A DNA stretch of 64,000 nt from Tiliqua scincoides (Eukaryota > Chordata > Lepidosauria > Squamata > Scincidae). Position numbers and translations under genes: made by a program. Below the pieces are notes generated by a model, which worked only from the letters and a program-made list of their open reading frames with translations, was not told the DNA's origin and did not search any database. Each line of letters begins with the position of its first letter. Position 1 is the stretch's first letter. Location: positions 17,483,353-17,547,352 of the forward strand of contig NC_089827.1 in the NCBI RefSeq assembly GCF_035046505.1. The letters are read 5' to 3'. Shown here in pieces: positions 55,273 through 64,000 of this stretch.

Positions 55273-55449
55273 GGGCCCAATCCTATCCAACTTTCCAGCT
55301 TCGGTATAGCCACAATGCAGACCTGTGGTAAGGGAACACGTTCCCATACTTTGAGAAGGCCCCAGTGACTGCCCCTCCACCACAGGATGCAGCACACACC
55401 CCATTGACACAACTGCACTAGCACTGGGAAATTGGATAGGAATGGGCCC
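55273..55449. mobile_element. Harbinger-like palindromic MITE, 177 bp
   Basis: GGGCCCAATCCTATCCAACT and the inverse GGGCCCATTCCTATCCAATT. Perfect 3-bp duplication TTA on both sides, which supports PIF/Harbinger. Carries facing GGTAAGGGAAC and AAGGCC motifs. Confidence 0.85.
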
Positions 55450-55497
55450 TTAGTTTTTCTTTTATAGGTTGCTGGCTGCTGCACTTATGTTTTGTTG

Positions 55498-55719
55498 CAG
55501 TGATTTTCAGCCAGTGTGGTTTGCTGTGAATGGTATGCAGGTGTGCTGCAGGAGTTTGAGGGAGGGTCATTTATTAGTAGGGTCAATGGGGGTGTGAGCC
55601 CCCCACCAGCAGCATGGTGTGCCTTGTCAATTGTAAAAAAAAAAAAAACTGATGGTGTGCCTTGACAATTTTAGCACCCTGTCAGTGTGCCAAGAGATGA
55701 AAAAGGTTGAAAAGCACTG
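55498..55719. mobile_element. hAT MITE, 222 bp
   Basis: CAGTGATTTTCAGCCAGTG and the inverse CAGTGCTTTTCAACCTTTTT. Flanks TTTTGTTG and TTTTATTG match at 7 of 8. Confidence 0.88.
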
Positions 55720-55932
55720 TTTTATTGCAATAATGTTTTATTGTTTTTAAGATTGTTTTAATTGGCTTATGGCTTTTAATTTATTTTCTAACTGGTTTTT
55801 TTAATTGTGATTTTACATTTTAATAGCATTTTTTTTTTTTTGCATCTGTTCTTTTTTTCTGGTAAGCTGCTTTGGGTCCCTTCTGGGAGAAAGATGGGAT
55901 AAAAATATTGTAAATAAATGAATGAATAAGGC

Positions 55933-56760
55933 CCCACTCTAAGATGGTAGGTGGAGGTTGTATAGTTAGAACTTACTGCAAAGTTTGTGACTGTTTGTAA
56001 GTCAGTAAATGTGGCCCGTTTACCCAAAGGAGCTGGCATTGTCTCTTGTCATTTGTGGGGGGTGCCTGAGCAATGAATTACAAATTGCTTTCTGCTCCTT
56101 CGTGCACAAAGTTGCAATGAAATTCAATTTATATGCTGCCATGTCAGGCCTCTCAAAAGATTATCAGATCTGGGTGTTGAAGAACGTGCTCTGTGACTTC
56201 AGAGTGATTTATTAGGGAGAAATCCTGTTTTTCATAATTCCACTCTCTTCCCAACCCTGTGCTGTGGGAGTCAGGCAAATGATTTTGCACACACTGTCCA
56301 GCATTAAGTGGAGGAGGGACCAAGGTTGGCTGATGTCTCCCTGTCTCATGCAGAGCAGTCAACAGGAGGTGGGATTCAGCTCAGTAGTTAAAGCTGCAAG
56401 ACTCGCATCCTAGCACTCTTTGGTTACTGCACCTGCTCAGGAATAGATAAGAAAGAACCAACATATACCAAACAAGGGCATTAAAGGCACTTTGCCTGTT
56501 GGTTGTGGCACACGAAGGGAAGGTTCGCATTTTAAGGAGGAGGAAGAGAGAGAGAGAGAGAATCCAAAGGATTCTTATCACAATACAGAGTTCATTCAGG
56601 ATTGTTTTACAATAATAGGGGATCAAATAAATGCCAGGTGAGAGGCAAAATAATAATGAAACGAGGTGAACCAATAATATTATTGACTACAATCTTACTT
56701 AGCTACAATCCTACTTCGAACAAGTTTTCTGTGTGTGGCTGTGTGTCTATGTATGTTTTA
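55933..56760. other. Single-copy sequence
   Basis: Nothing recognised. (AG)n run at 56548-56563. Confidence 0.35.
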
Positions 56761-56768
56761 GCATACAT

Positions 56769-57120
56769 TAGTGGTTCTCACATATTCAGCACCAGGACCC
56801 ACTTTTCAGAATGACAATCTGTCAAGACCCACTGGAAATGATGTCGTGACCAGAAGTGACATCATCAAGCAGGAAAATTTTTTAACAATCTGAGGCTGCA
56901 ATCCTACCCAGGAGTGTCCCATTTACTATCATTGTTCAAAGCATATTCAAAGTAGCCTGTTAAAGGTACAGATCTGCAACATTTCCCCAAGTGCAGTCAC
57001 ATACCAAAGTAGCATCAAGTCTAATATATTAAAAATACAAGATTGAAATGAATGGGGACCCACCTGGAATTGGCTTGCGACCCACCTAGTGGGTCCCAAC
57101 CCACAGTTTGAGAAACACTG
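56769..57120. mobile_element. hAT element, 352 bp
   Basis: TAGTGGTTCTCACATATTCA and the inverse CAGTGTTTCTCAAACTGTGG. Flanks GCATACAT and ACATACAT match at 7 of 8. Intact copy of the family seen as a half at 31896. Confidence 0.88.
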
Positions 57121-57128
57121 ACATACAT

Positions 57129-57386
57129 AGTTTGTTTTAACCCAAAGAATTATTCTAATGGAGGCTTGATACTTAGAGGAAAAGCATTTTTCCTTTTTGG
57201 GTGACTGTGATGGTACTGGGATTGCAGTGTTCAGCCTAGATTTCAGACTACCACTGCAGTTTTAATTGTGTTGTGTTTGACCAAAAAAGGATAGCTGATT
57301 TGGATTCAGTTCTCCTGGCTTGTGGCTGTGGGTCTTCACTACCACAATTTCATTTTCCCCCTATAGGCTCCTCATCTCTACTTCTC
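57129..57386. other. Unassigned sequence
   Basis: Nothing recognised. Confidence 0.3.
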
Positions 57387-57670
57387 GTGGAACTCCTTGC
57401 CACAGTATGTGGTGATGACGTCTGGCCTAGATGCCTTTTAAAAGGGAATTGGACAAATTTATGGAGAAAAAATCCATCACAGTTATGAGAAGTGATGGAT
57501 ATACGCAGCCTCCTGGTTTTAGAAGTAGGCTATCTCTGAGTGCTAAATGCAAGAGAGTGGCAACAGGATACAGGTATCTTGTTTGCTCCTTGAAGCATCT
57601 GGTGGGCCACTGTGAGATACAGAAAGCTGGACTAGGTGGGTCTTTGGCCTGATTCAGCAGGTCTCTTACT
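57387..57670 (+). mobile_element. CR1 LINE 3' end, diverged
   Basis: GTGGAACTCCTTGCCACAG, AATTGGACAAATTTATGGAG, GAGATACAGAAAGCTGGACT, GGCCTGATTCAGCAGGTCTC. The terminal TTCTTATG repeats are decayed. Confidence 0.82.
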
Positions 57671-57708
57671 TTCCAACTGGCTGATCCTCTGTCATGCTGA
57701 CTTTCAAA

Positions 57709-57909
57709 GGGCGCAATCCTAACCCCTTATGTCAGTGCTTTCCAGCACTGACATAAGGGCAATGCAGCTCTGAAGTAAGGGAACAAACATTCCCTTACTT
57801 TGAGGAAGCCTCTGTGAGTGACACCTAACTGCAGGAAGCAGCATATGTCCCATTGGCACCGCTATGCCAGTGCTGGAAAGCACTGACATCAGGGGTTAGG
57901 ATTGCGCCC
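57709..57909. mobile_element. Harbinger-like palindromic MITE, 201 bp
   Basis: GGGCGCAATCCTAACCCCTT and the inverse GGGCGCAATCCTAACCCCTG; inverted identity continues about 42 bp through TGTCAGTGCTTTCCAGCACTG. Flanked by AAA on both sides, a 3-bp duplication. The least decayed copy of the family. Confidence 0.87.
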
Positions 57910-57911
57910 AA

Positions 57912-58064
57912 AGAGGTTTACATCTCTTTTAGCATTTTCAGTTCTTTTCTTCACTTTATTCATCCCTTTACCTCTGCTGTAATTCCGGTGAGTAATCTCA
58001 TGCTTTCCCCCAAGTCCAGCACTCATCATGAATTCCCTTTCTAACACTATGTCTCATTATAACC

Positions 58065-58102
<38 letters not shown>

Positions 58103-58680
58103 CACACACACACACACAGAATGTGCAGGCGAGCACATACACATAGCCTTTATTCTCGGGATATGTAATTATTTTCAACAAGTAAATTCAATAAAAGCTT
58201 TGAAATGTGGCTGGTTTATTTGCCACAATAGAAACAGGTAATTATTTCAAAGGTGTATATGCTAAGTTGAGTGGGGGGATACTGCATCTTATTGGCTCTT
58301 TGTTTACACAGCTGTGTGCAAGAGACAGATGTGCAAAGGAAAGTCAGTTTCCTCTAAGGATGAGAAAATATAGCCTGGCAAACCTTCATGTGCTTTTTAT
58401 GACTCCCTTTTTCAGAGAGAGCAGGCAAAAGAATCTTTAAAGATGCAGATCACAGATCTTCAAGGTGCGGAAAGTCATTATCTCTCTGTGGGTACAAATG
58501 CGATGTGGAACCAGCGGTTGCCATTTGTCCTTCGTGTTCCGCATTCCCGGGACATGACATCTCCAAGACAAATGCCGCTTATTTTAATGATTCCCCAGTT
58601 CCATGAGAGCTTATTAAGGATTTTGTAGCTCTACAGTGAAATTTAAGCTGGCCATCTTATGTGAAATGTACTACCAGCCC
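57912..58680. other. Single-copy sequence with a (CA)n array
   Basis: (CA)n interrupted once by CG at 58067-58119. 58.17-58.63 kb is repeat-poor with even composition and may be conserved. Confidence 0.45.
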
Positions 58681-59243
58681 AATCATACAACATTATTACT
58701 GTGCTGGCATTCTGAAGAAAGGGAGCAAACCTCAGTCACTCCTCCTTGAATCTGGATGATCAAAACTGGGTACAGTACCCTAGCTGTACCTTTTCTAGTC
58801 TTGATGCTATAATGTTCACCCTTCTTTTTCCTCCAGACTCCAGACCAGATCTGGCACCCTTCCTAAGCTCTCCCCCGCAGGAACTGCACTTACCTTTCCA
58901 TGGGGAAGCCTCTACAAAGCGCCTCCATGCAACCCATTCTGCAAATGACACTCTGAGCAGTATACCTGTACTGTAGGATATATCACTTGTGAATGCTTTT
59001 ATTCCAGTCCAGAAAATAAGAGTCATATTTAAAATGGAATCTTCTGCTGAATGTCAATTTTTTTTCCCCATTCAATTTACAGAAGTGGAAAATTCAGTTA
59101 TTAATGTGTGCCACTTGTGAAAATGGTTTAAGTGTTGAGATGAAAGCCACGTGTTTTAATTTACTGACACCTAGGGATATGAAGAGTCCTGTTGTATCAG
59201 GGGAAAAATATTCAGACAAGAAGTCTCAGGACTCATACTATCC
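58681..59243. other. Unassigned sequence
   Basis: 58.74-58.81 kb (GATCAAAACTGGGTACAGTA, then CTAGCTGTACC) reminds me of a LINE coding remnant, but I cannot confirm it. Confidence 0.3.
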
Positions 59244-60205
59244 CAGTGGTTCTCAAACTTTTTGGAGGCCCTTGAGCACTGGTTCCCAACCCATGGTCCA
59301 GGGACCGAAGGTGGTCCGTGAGACCCTGAGAAGTGGTTCACAAGGCCTCAGGGGAAAAAATTGCTTTTGATCACTTCCAGTGTCTCACTGAGCAAGCAGT
59401 CCCCCATGGACCACCAGAGAGGGCGAAGAACAGTTGGCCTGCAGCTGGCAGTAAAAGCAGCAAACCACAAATCTTCTTTATAAATAATAAATCTCTAATA
59501 AATCTTTTCTAATTATAGGTGGCCCATGTAACCCACGCTGTGGACGAACCTGGAACCTCTGGTGGAGAGGGGAGCTGTATTCCTCTCACCTCTGGAGGCT
59601 CTTCTGAAGCCCACAGAGGCCATGTGTATCTGCCCATGCCTCTGCGGGCTTCAGAGTGAAGCCAAGAATCATTTAAATGGGGCCTCCTGTTTTTGCCGAA
59701 AACCAGAAGTCACCTTTAAACAAGTCCGGGCTTCATTCTGAAGCCCACAGAGACTGCAGGCTGATGCTCCTGGCCTCGGCTGACTTCAGAAGGGCCTTCA
59801 AACCAACTGAAGCTTAGCTCCAGTTGAGTTGGGGGGGGGGGGACTGCAGGTTTCAAACACCCACAGTTTTCCTTATCGGAGGGGTTTCCAGAACCCCCGT
59901 AGATGATGAAGGCCACATGTATTACAAATTTAAATGTATTTTTTGTGTGCTGGGGTGGGGGTGGGTTGAATGTGGTCCACAACAATTCCAATTTTTGCCT
60001 CAGTGGTCTGCGGTCTCCTAAAGGTTGGAAACCACTGCCCTAGAGGCTGCCGCCTGGTTTATATACGCCAAGGAGTGTGCTATAATAGTGATTGGGCAGC
60101 TGTACTCCCCCACCCCCTAAGTAGCAAGCTTGTTTACACATAGCCTAATCTGGCTTGTCAGTTTCACAATGCACCAAAAAGTGGGTCACAACTCACCCGG
60201 ACCCA
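59244..60205. mobile_element. Outer hAT, split by another hAT
   Basis: Left end CAGTGGTTCTCAAACTTTTT (59244-59276). After the inner element it resumes with GGCTGCCGCC and ends GGTCACAACTCACCCGGACC / GAATTTGGGAACTGC, decayed inverse terminus. Target duplication not resolved. Confidence 0.65.
59277..60037. mobile_element. Inner hAT, 761 bp
   Basis: CACTGGTTCCCAACCCATGG and the inverse CAGTGGTTTCCAACCTTTAG. Flanks CCCTTGAG and CCCTAGAG match at 7 of 8 and belong to the outer element. A G run of 12 lies at 59831. The long interior includes two AAGCCCACAGAG modules in inverted order. No transposase recognised. Confidence 0.88.
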
Positions 60206-60314
60206 GAATTTGGGAACTGCTACATTATCCCATTATAACACCATGTTGTGATGTATATATTGCATTACATGAGTGACACCATGAAAGGCGTTGGTTGTCT
60301 TGGAAATTCCACTG

Positions 60315-60967
60315 GGCTGAATCCTACCAATCAATCCCATCTTCAGTAAAACTTTTTTTCCAGTATCCTTTCTGTGCATTCCTGCTTTGCATTTTAGCCT
60401 AGAAGGCAGAACTACCTGAGAGTGGAATCCTACTTTTGACTTTGGCACAGGCCCTCTCTGCCTGCCCTGGAGTGTCTTGAATGTGCTGTAAAGCATGTTT
60501 GCAACTATACTGGAGTTGTCTAGACTGGCGCAGAGGCCTGCACTGGCCCACATATCCAGCCTTCACACAGCTTGGGCAGCGCAAGATTGTGTTGGCCCAG
60601 GCAATCTGGTGCAGGGGATGGGAGACGGTGGTGGGAGAGTAGAACAGAGGTGGGGAGAGAGCTTTAAGTGTGAGGGAGGGCAGGATGGGAGGTGAATTGG
60701 GCCTGGGAGGGAATGGGATCAGCGACAGCAACCTGCGTCGTATCCTGACCCCCCCACTCCCGGACCCTGCAACCTTATATGGGCTGCTCAGATTTCCACC
60801 ACCAATTTTGTTGGCGTATATCCTAGTAGCCCCATAGGGGTGGCTGGGGCTTTACTCAGGTTAAGGAGAAAACCTTACACTGAGTTGCCCTCCAGCCACT
60901 TCCTAACCTGCACTGGATAAAACGCAGGCCACTCAGCCTGCCTGTTCCAGCGCAGGTTAGGATTGGG
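60315..60967. mobile_element. Harbinger-like MITE, large type, 650 bp
   Basis: GGCTGAATCCTACCAATCAA at the left and CAGCGCAGGTTAGGATTGGG at the right are inverted. Interior shared with 33998 and 50813 copies (CCAATTTTGTTGGCG, AGTAGCCCCATAGG, ACTGAGTTGCCCTCCAGCC). Frames of 106-110 codons on the minus strand are not gene-like. Confidence 0.7.
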
Positions 60968-61145
60968 TTATCTGTGTCTTTACTTCAGAGGAATGTGGAC
61001 GTGAAATTTATGTTATCTTTTCATCTTCCCATTGCAAATATACAGATGAAACAGGTGTTTTAAGGCTGCAGAAAAGCAGGGTATCCCAAGGATGTATACT
61101 GATGCAGTTTAACTTGTTCATAAATGAGTCAGAACAAATAGTTCT
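60968..61145. other. Unassigned sequence, probably CR1-derived
   Basis: GGGTATCCCAAGGATGTATAC, then CAGTTTAACTTGTTCATAAATG, resembles the LINE RT segment GVPQGC...LFNLFINE (G-I-P-Q-G and the F-x-x-D upstream context), so this may be a decayed coding part of the CR1 copy that follows. Confidence 0.5.
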
Positions 61146-61474
61146 GATAGAAAAAAGAAAATATTTCTTTATTCATCATGTAGTTGGTCTGTTGAACTCC
61201 TTGCCACAGGTTGTGGCGATGGCACAGATGCCTAGATGCCGTTAAAAGGACCTAGATGCCTTTAAAAAGGTATTGGACAAATTTCTGGAGGAAAAATCCA
61301 TCATGGGTTACAAGCCATGATGTGTATGTGCAACCTCCTTATTTCAGAAATGGGCTATGACAGAATGCCAGATGCAAAGGAGGGCACCAGGATGCAGGTC
61401 TCCACTGTGAGATACAGGAAGCTGGACTAGATGGGCCTATGGCCTGATCCAGCAGGGCTGTTCTTATGTTCTTA
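61146..61474 (+). mobile_element. CR1 LINE 3' end
   Basis: AAAATATTTCTTTATTCATC, GTTGGTCTGTTGAACTCC, a tandem CCTAGATGCC duplication, GTATTGGACAAATTTCTGGA and the end CTGTTCTTATGTTCTTA. About 35 bp are missing against the 33-kb copy, between CAGGTCTC and CACTGTGAGA. Confidence 0.87.
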
Positions 61475-61489
61475 GTGAGAGAAGTCTGT

Positions 61490-61575
61490 AAACAATATTA
61501 TTTATTTCATTTATTTAAAGAATTATATATTATATACCACCTTTCTCATAGATTCAAGGCTATTTAAACCTGCAA
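61490..61575 (-). mobile_element. LINE/SINE 3' end, antisense
   Basis: TTATTTCATTTATTTAAAG, ATATACCACCTTTCTCATAG, ATTCAAGGCTATTTAAACC: antisense terminal part in the style of 17651. Short. Confidence 0.5.
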
Positions 61576-61997
61576 GCTGGCCATAAACCCCTTTACTCAG
61601 ATGGGGTGTTTTCAAGTATTGTTCTATGAGGAAACTCATAGTACCCTTCATGTCTCCACCCTCTCACACAGGCTTGTCTGCTCCATTCTCTCACAATGGC
61701 TTTGTCAGCAGCTTCTGGTCCCACATCCAAAGGCACAACCCAAGCTGATTCCACTTAGCATCTTCAGGTAGGGTGACAGTTCAACTTCCAGACCACACCT
61801 CCAGTTCATTATTAGTTTATAGAATGCCTCTGACTACAGATTCAGGAGACAAGCATCCATAAGATGGCAGTCTTCATTATTCCCCGCTTCTTGTAAGCAT
61901 CCACAGGGCATCTAATTGGACTTTGCTCGATGCAGAGTGCTAGATCAGGCAGCTGTTTCATTGGATCCAGTTTTATTCGTTCCTTTCTAAAAGCATT
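61576..61997. other. Single-copy sequence
   Basis: Nothing recognised. Confidence 0.35.
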
Positions 61998-62005
61998 ATC
62001 TAGAT

Positions 62006-62329
62006 CAGGGGTCTCCAAATCCTGGCCCAGGGGCCAGATGCGGCTCGCAGCAAGCCTCTTTCCAGCCCGTGGCCAACCTCTTGTCCCCTGAAGGGCTCTG
62101 GCCCACTCAACTGAACATGACCAGAACTGTGCTCTGATTGTGTCTGGAGGGTGTTCTGAGGGCCAGAGAGGTTGAATGAATGAGCCCATTAATTCATTTA
62201 TTCACTCATCTAAGTTCCATCTCTAATTTATTTATTTAAATTTTATATTTACTTTTTTTTTTTTCCGGCCCTCCACACCACACCAGATATTTGATGCGGC
62301 CCTCTGGCCAAAAAGTTTGGAGACCCCTG
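62006..62329. mobile_element. hAT MITE, 324 bp
   Basis: CAGGGGTCTCCAAATCCTGG and the inverse CAGGGGTCTCCAAACTTTTT. Perfect 8-bp duplication ATCTAGAT (61998-62005 and 62330-62337). Same family as 42035. Confidence 0.94.
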
Positions 62330-62337
62330 ATCTAGAT

Positions 62338-62747
62338 CATGTACGAATCCTTCACTGAGAATTTAAGAAAAATTAAATCATTACCTACTCTTTGCTCGCA
62401 GGTAAATTTGTGTGACATTCCATATTGTCTTGAGATCTGTCACTTTGATTAAACTTCTGAGGAACATTTCTGAACACTATTATGGTCAATCAATACGGCA
62501 TTTTCTAAGTAACAAAATTCTTTTAACATCTTCCATCCTTTAAATCAGTGTTTAAAGGGGGCAGGTCAGTGCAGGTAATGAAGTACATTTTGAAATCACA
62601 TAATTATCCAGTTAACCTTATTCTATTAGCTTAGGCCAGCAGTCTTTTCCAGTGGGGCAATATTGCTATTCCGTGCCAGTCTCCAGAGCTAGGAATTTCA
62701 ATCTTTGAAACAACTTGTATTTTCGAACCTGCAAATGTCATTCAAAG

Positions 62748-62793
<46 letters not shown>

Positions 62794-63334
62794 ATCCCTA
62801 AAGTATGGGCCTAGAAATAATATTTTAAAAGAATCTTTGCCTTATAAAATTTTATAGCGGTGGAAAGCTAATCAAAAAAATGAAAATCGTGGCTATTTCT
62901 ATGACCTTTATGCAGTCACCTTATAGTCAATATGACACTGATATTCAATATATATCCAATAGAAATTGTAAATTGAAAATGTTTCAGTGAGAAAATTGTA
63001 TTCTTATGAAATATATCTATGCAAAAATGCAATAAAGGAAAACAAGCTGTTTGGAATTCTAAAAAAGAAATACTCTGGACTTCACCTTCATAGTTTATAA
63101 AGTCAGACAAGATAACTGGAATACTCTGTGCTTATTTCTTTCTTTTTTTTCTTTCTCATATTGTACCATTCCAAGATATTGCAAGATCCATTATGCTTAG
63201 GTTGCTATTGTAATAAAAAGATGATTGTGAAAGAAGTTCTGATATTTGTTCATGTTTAAAGCCATAAAAGCTACCTACAAAAGTTGAAATACTTCAGACC
63301 TTAATATATGGGCAGCCCAGTCTAAACTTGGACT
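62338..63334. other. AT-rich single-copy sequence with a (CA)n array
   Basis: (CA)n at 62750-62788. Otherwise nothing recognised. Confidence 0.4.
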
Positions 63335-63872
63335 CACTGGCATTGCTAGGGGAGTGCAGGGGGTGTAGACCACACCGGGTGATGCACTCGGGGAGGGGGG
63401 GTTACACAATTACTGGCCAAAATTGTGAAAATCTTGGTATCTTTGAATAATATTATATATCATTCGACGCGTGATTTAATTAAGAATGCATTGAATCAAA
63501 CCACATTGAAATATCTATATCCGCTCAAAATCTATTGCCAAATAACCAGAAAAAACACACAACTGCCTTATGTAACAAAAAGTGGATTTTCTTAACTCGA
63601 AACCGACCAAGACTGATTATTCTGAGAGGCAATGAGGCGTTGTTATGGCAAAATAGGGAACCAATCAGGTGTTCATATGAATCAGCTCTCATTTCCATGT
63701 ATAAGAGTTAATACTAGAACTCAGTTGTGAAAGTGCCATCAAGTTGGCCATGGGTTTTTTTTTTTTTTTTTTTTTTGGGGGGGGGGTTGTTTACTGATTT
63801 GTTGGGTGACCTGTACTGTTCTATATTAAAATAAAGTCAATGGGAATGACACCAACCCTAGTAATGCCACTG
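63335..63872. mobile_element. hAT-like element, 538 bp
   Basis: CACTGGCATTGCTAGGGGAG and the inverse CAGTGGCATTACTAGGGTTG. Contains ACCGGGTGATGCACTCGGGG and a poly-T/poly-G run at 63758-63787. No target duplication seen. No transposase recognised in its roughly 400-bp interior. Confidence 0.7.
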
Positions 63873-63922
63873 CATTTAGGTTGAGTGTATGATATTGTAA
63901 TTTATTCTATATGGTCTGGTAT

Positions 63923-64000
63923 GGGAGGAGGTCCATCAATGGAGTGATGCTAAGAGTCTTTGCACTGGGTGACACAAACCTAGCAACACCTCTGGTTGGC
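63923..64000. mobile_element. Partial second hAT of the same type
   Basis: GAGTGATGCTAAGAGTCTTT, GCACTGGGTGACACAAACCT and AGCAACACCTCTGG: inverted end of a relative of 63335. The other end lies left of it or is lost; the element reaches the window edge. Confidence 0.55.

Larger units (their letters stand above)
55118..55932 (+). mobile_element. L2/CR1-group LINE 3' region with two MITEs inside
   Basis: GGGCCTTCTCAGTAGTGGCA, CCAGCTTTATTGAACTCCCT encode the A/F-S-V-V-A-P-x-L-x-N-S-L-P signature seen at the end of LINE ORF2. The 3' end CTGGTAAGCTGCTTTGGGTC then GGGAGAAAGATGGGATAAAA and (AATG)n-type tail is at 55859-55930. Between them lie a Harbinger-like MITE (55273-55449) and a hAT MITE (55498-55719). 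No intact frame. Confidence 0.78.

Noticed and set aside
58067-58119. Possible CRISPR-like or regulatory array
   Set aside because: A plain (CA)n microsatellite with one interruption; the same is true at 62750.

Overview
This window looks like intergenic or intronic DNA from a squamate reptile, most likely a lizard. I find no host protein-coding gene and no complete exon. The assignment rests on the repeats: two Sauria-type tRNA SINEs, four 5S rRNA-derived SINEs, CR1 LINE 3' ends with the squamate/turtle TTCTTATG tail, a CORE-SINE/MIR-like tRNA SINE, L2/CR1-group LINE 3' regions, and a very dense set of non-autonomous hAT, Tigger and Harbinger-like DNA transposons. The longest open frames are about 120-175 codons with no recognisable domain. 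The only coding signals I can name belong to transposable elements: a CR1-type reverse transcriptase piece at the left edge, a LINE C-terminal zinc-knuckle segment in three copies, and a short gag-like fossil near 47.5 kb.

Layout. 0-9.4 kb: CR1 RT fragment, then hAT elements (the one at 705-1293 carries a Sauria SINE inserted within it), two Tigger-type elements and a 700-bp hAT. 9.4-13.5 kb: mostly single-copy DNA plus a solo LTR with a perfect 5-bp target duplication (11738-12238). 13.5-18.3 kb: a 5S SINE, a CR1 end, a GC-rich hAT, and a doubled LINE 3' end next to an (AAT)n tract. 18.3-25.7 kb: single-copy DNA, MIR-like plus 5S SINE pair, a ~100-bp minisatellite, and a Tigger7-like element interrupted by a LINE tail. 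25.7-40 kb: Harbinger-like MITEs, the best preserved LINE C-terminus (28045-28497), a third element with the same 3' end, a CR1 end, 5S, MIR-like and Sauria SINEs. 40-41.4 kb and 49.2-50.3 kb: repeat-poor stretches that look like conserved non-coding DNA. 41.5-49.2 kb: eight or more hAT copies, two long hairpins, a gag-like fossil and a probable LTR. 50.6-64 kb: 5S SINE, LINE tail, an unassigned retroelement, a LINE 3' region with two nested MITEs, CR1 ends, nested hATs and (CA)n arrays.

The most interesting relationship is a LINE/SINE partnership visible inside the window. The 5S rRNA-derived SINE is a nearly complete 5S gene followed by about 34 nt that match the 3' end of the zinc-knuckle LINE, including a small TTCG-capped hairpin and the LINE's own stop codon. 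A third, otherwise different element at 31 kb shares about the last 70 nt. This suggests one LINE reverse transcriptase serves at least three element types by recognising a short 3' structure.

Several repeat-poor intervals have the feel of regulatory deserts around a developmental gene. That is inference only and needs an alignment to other amniotes.
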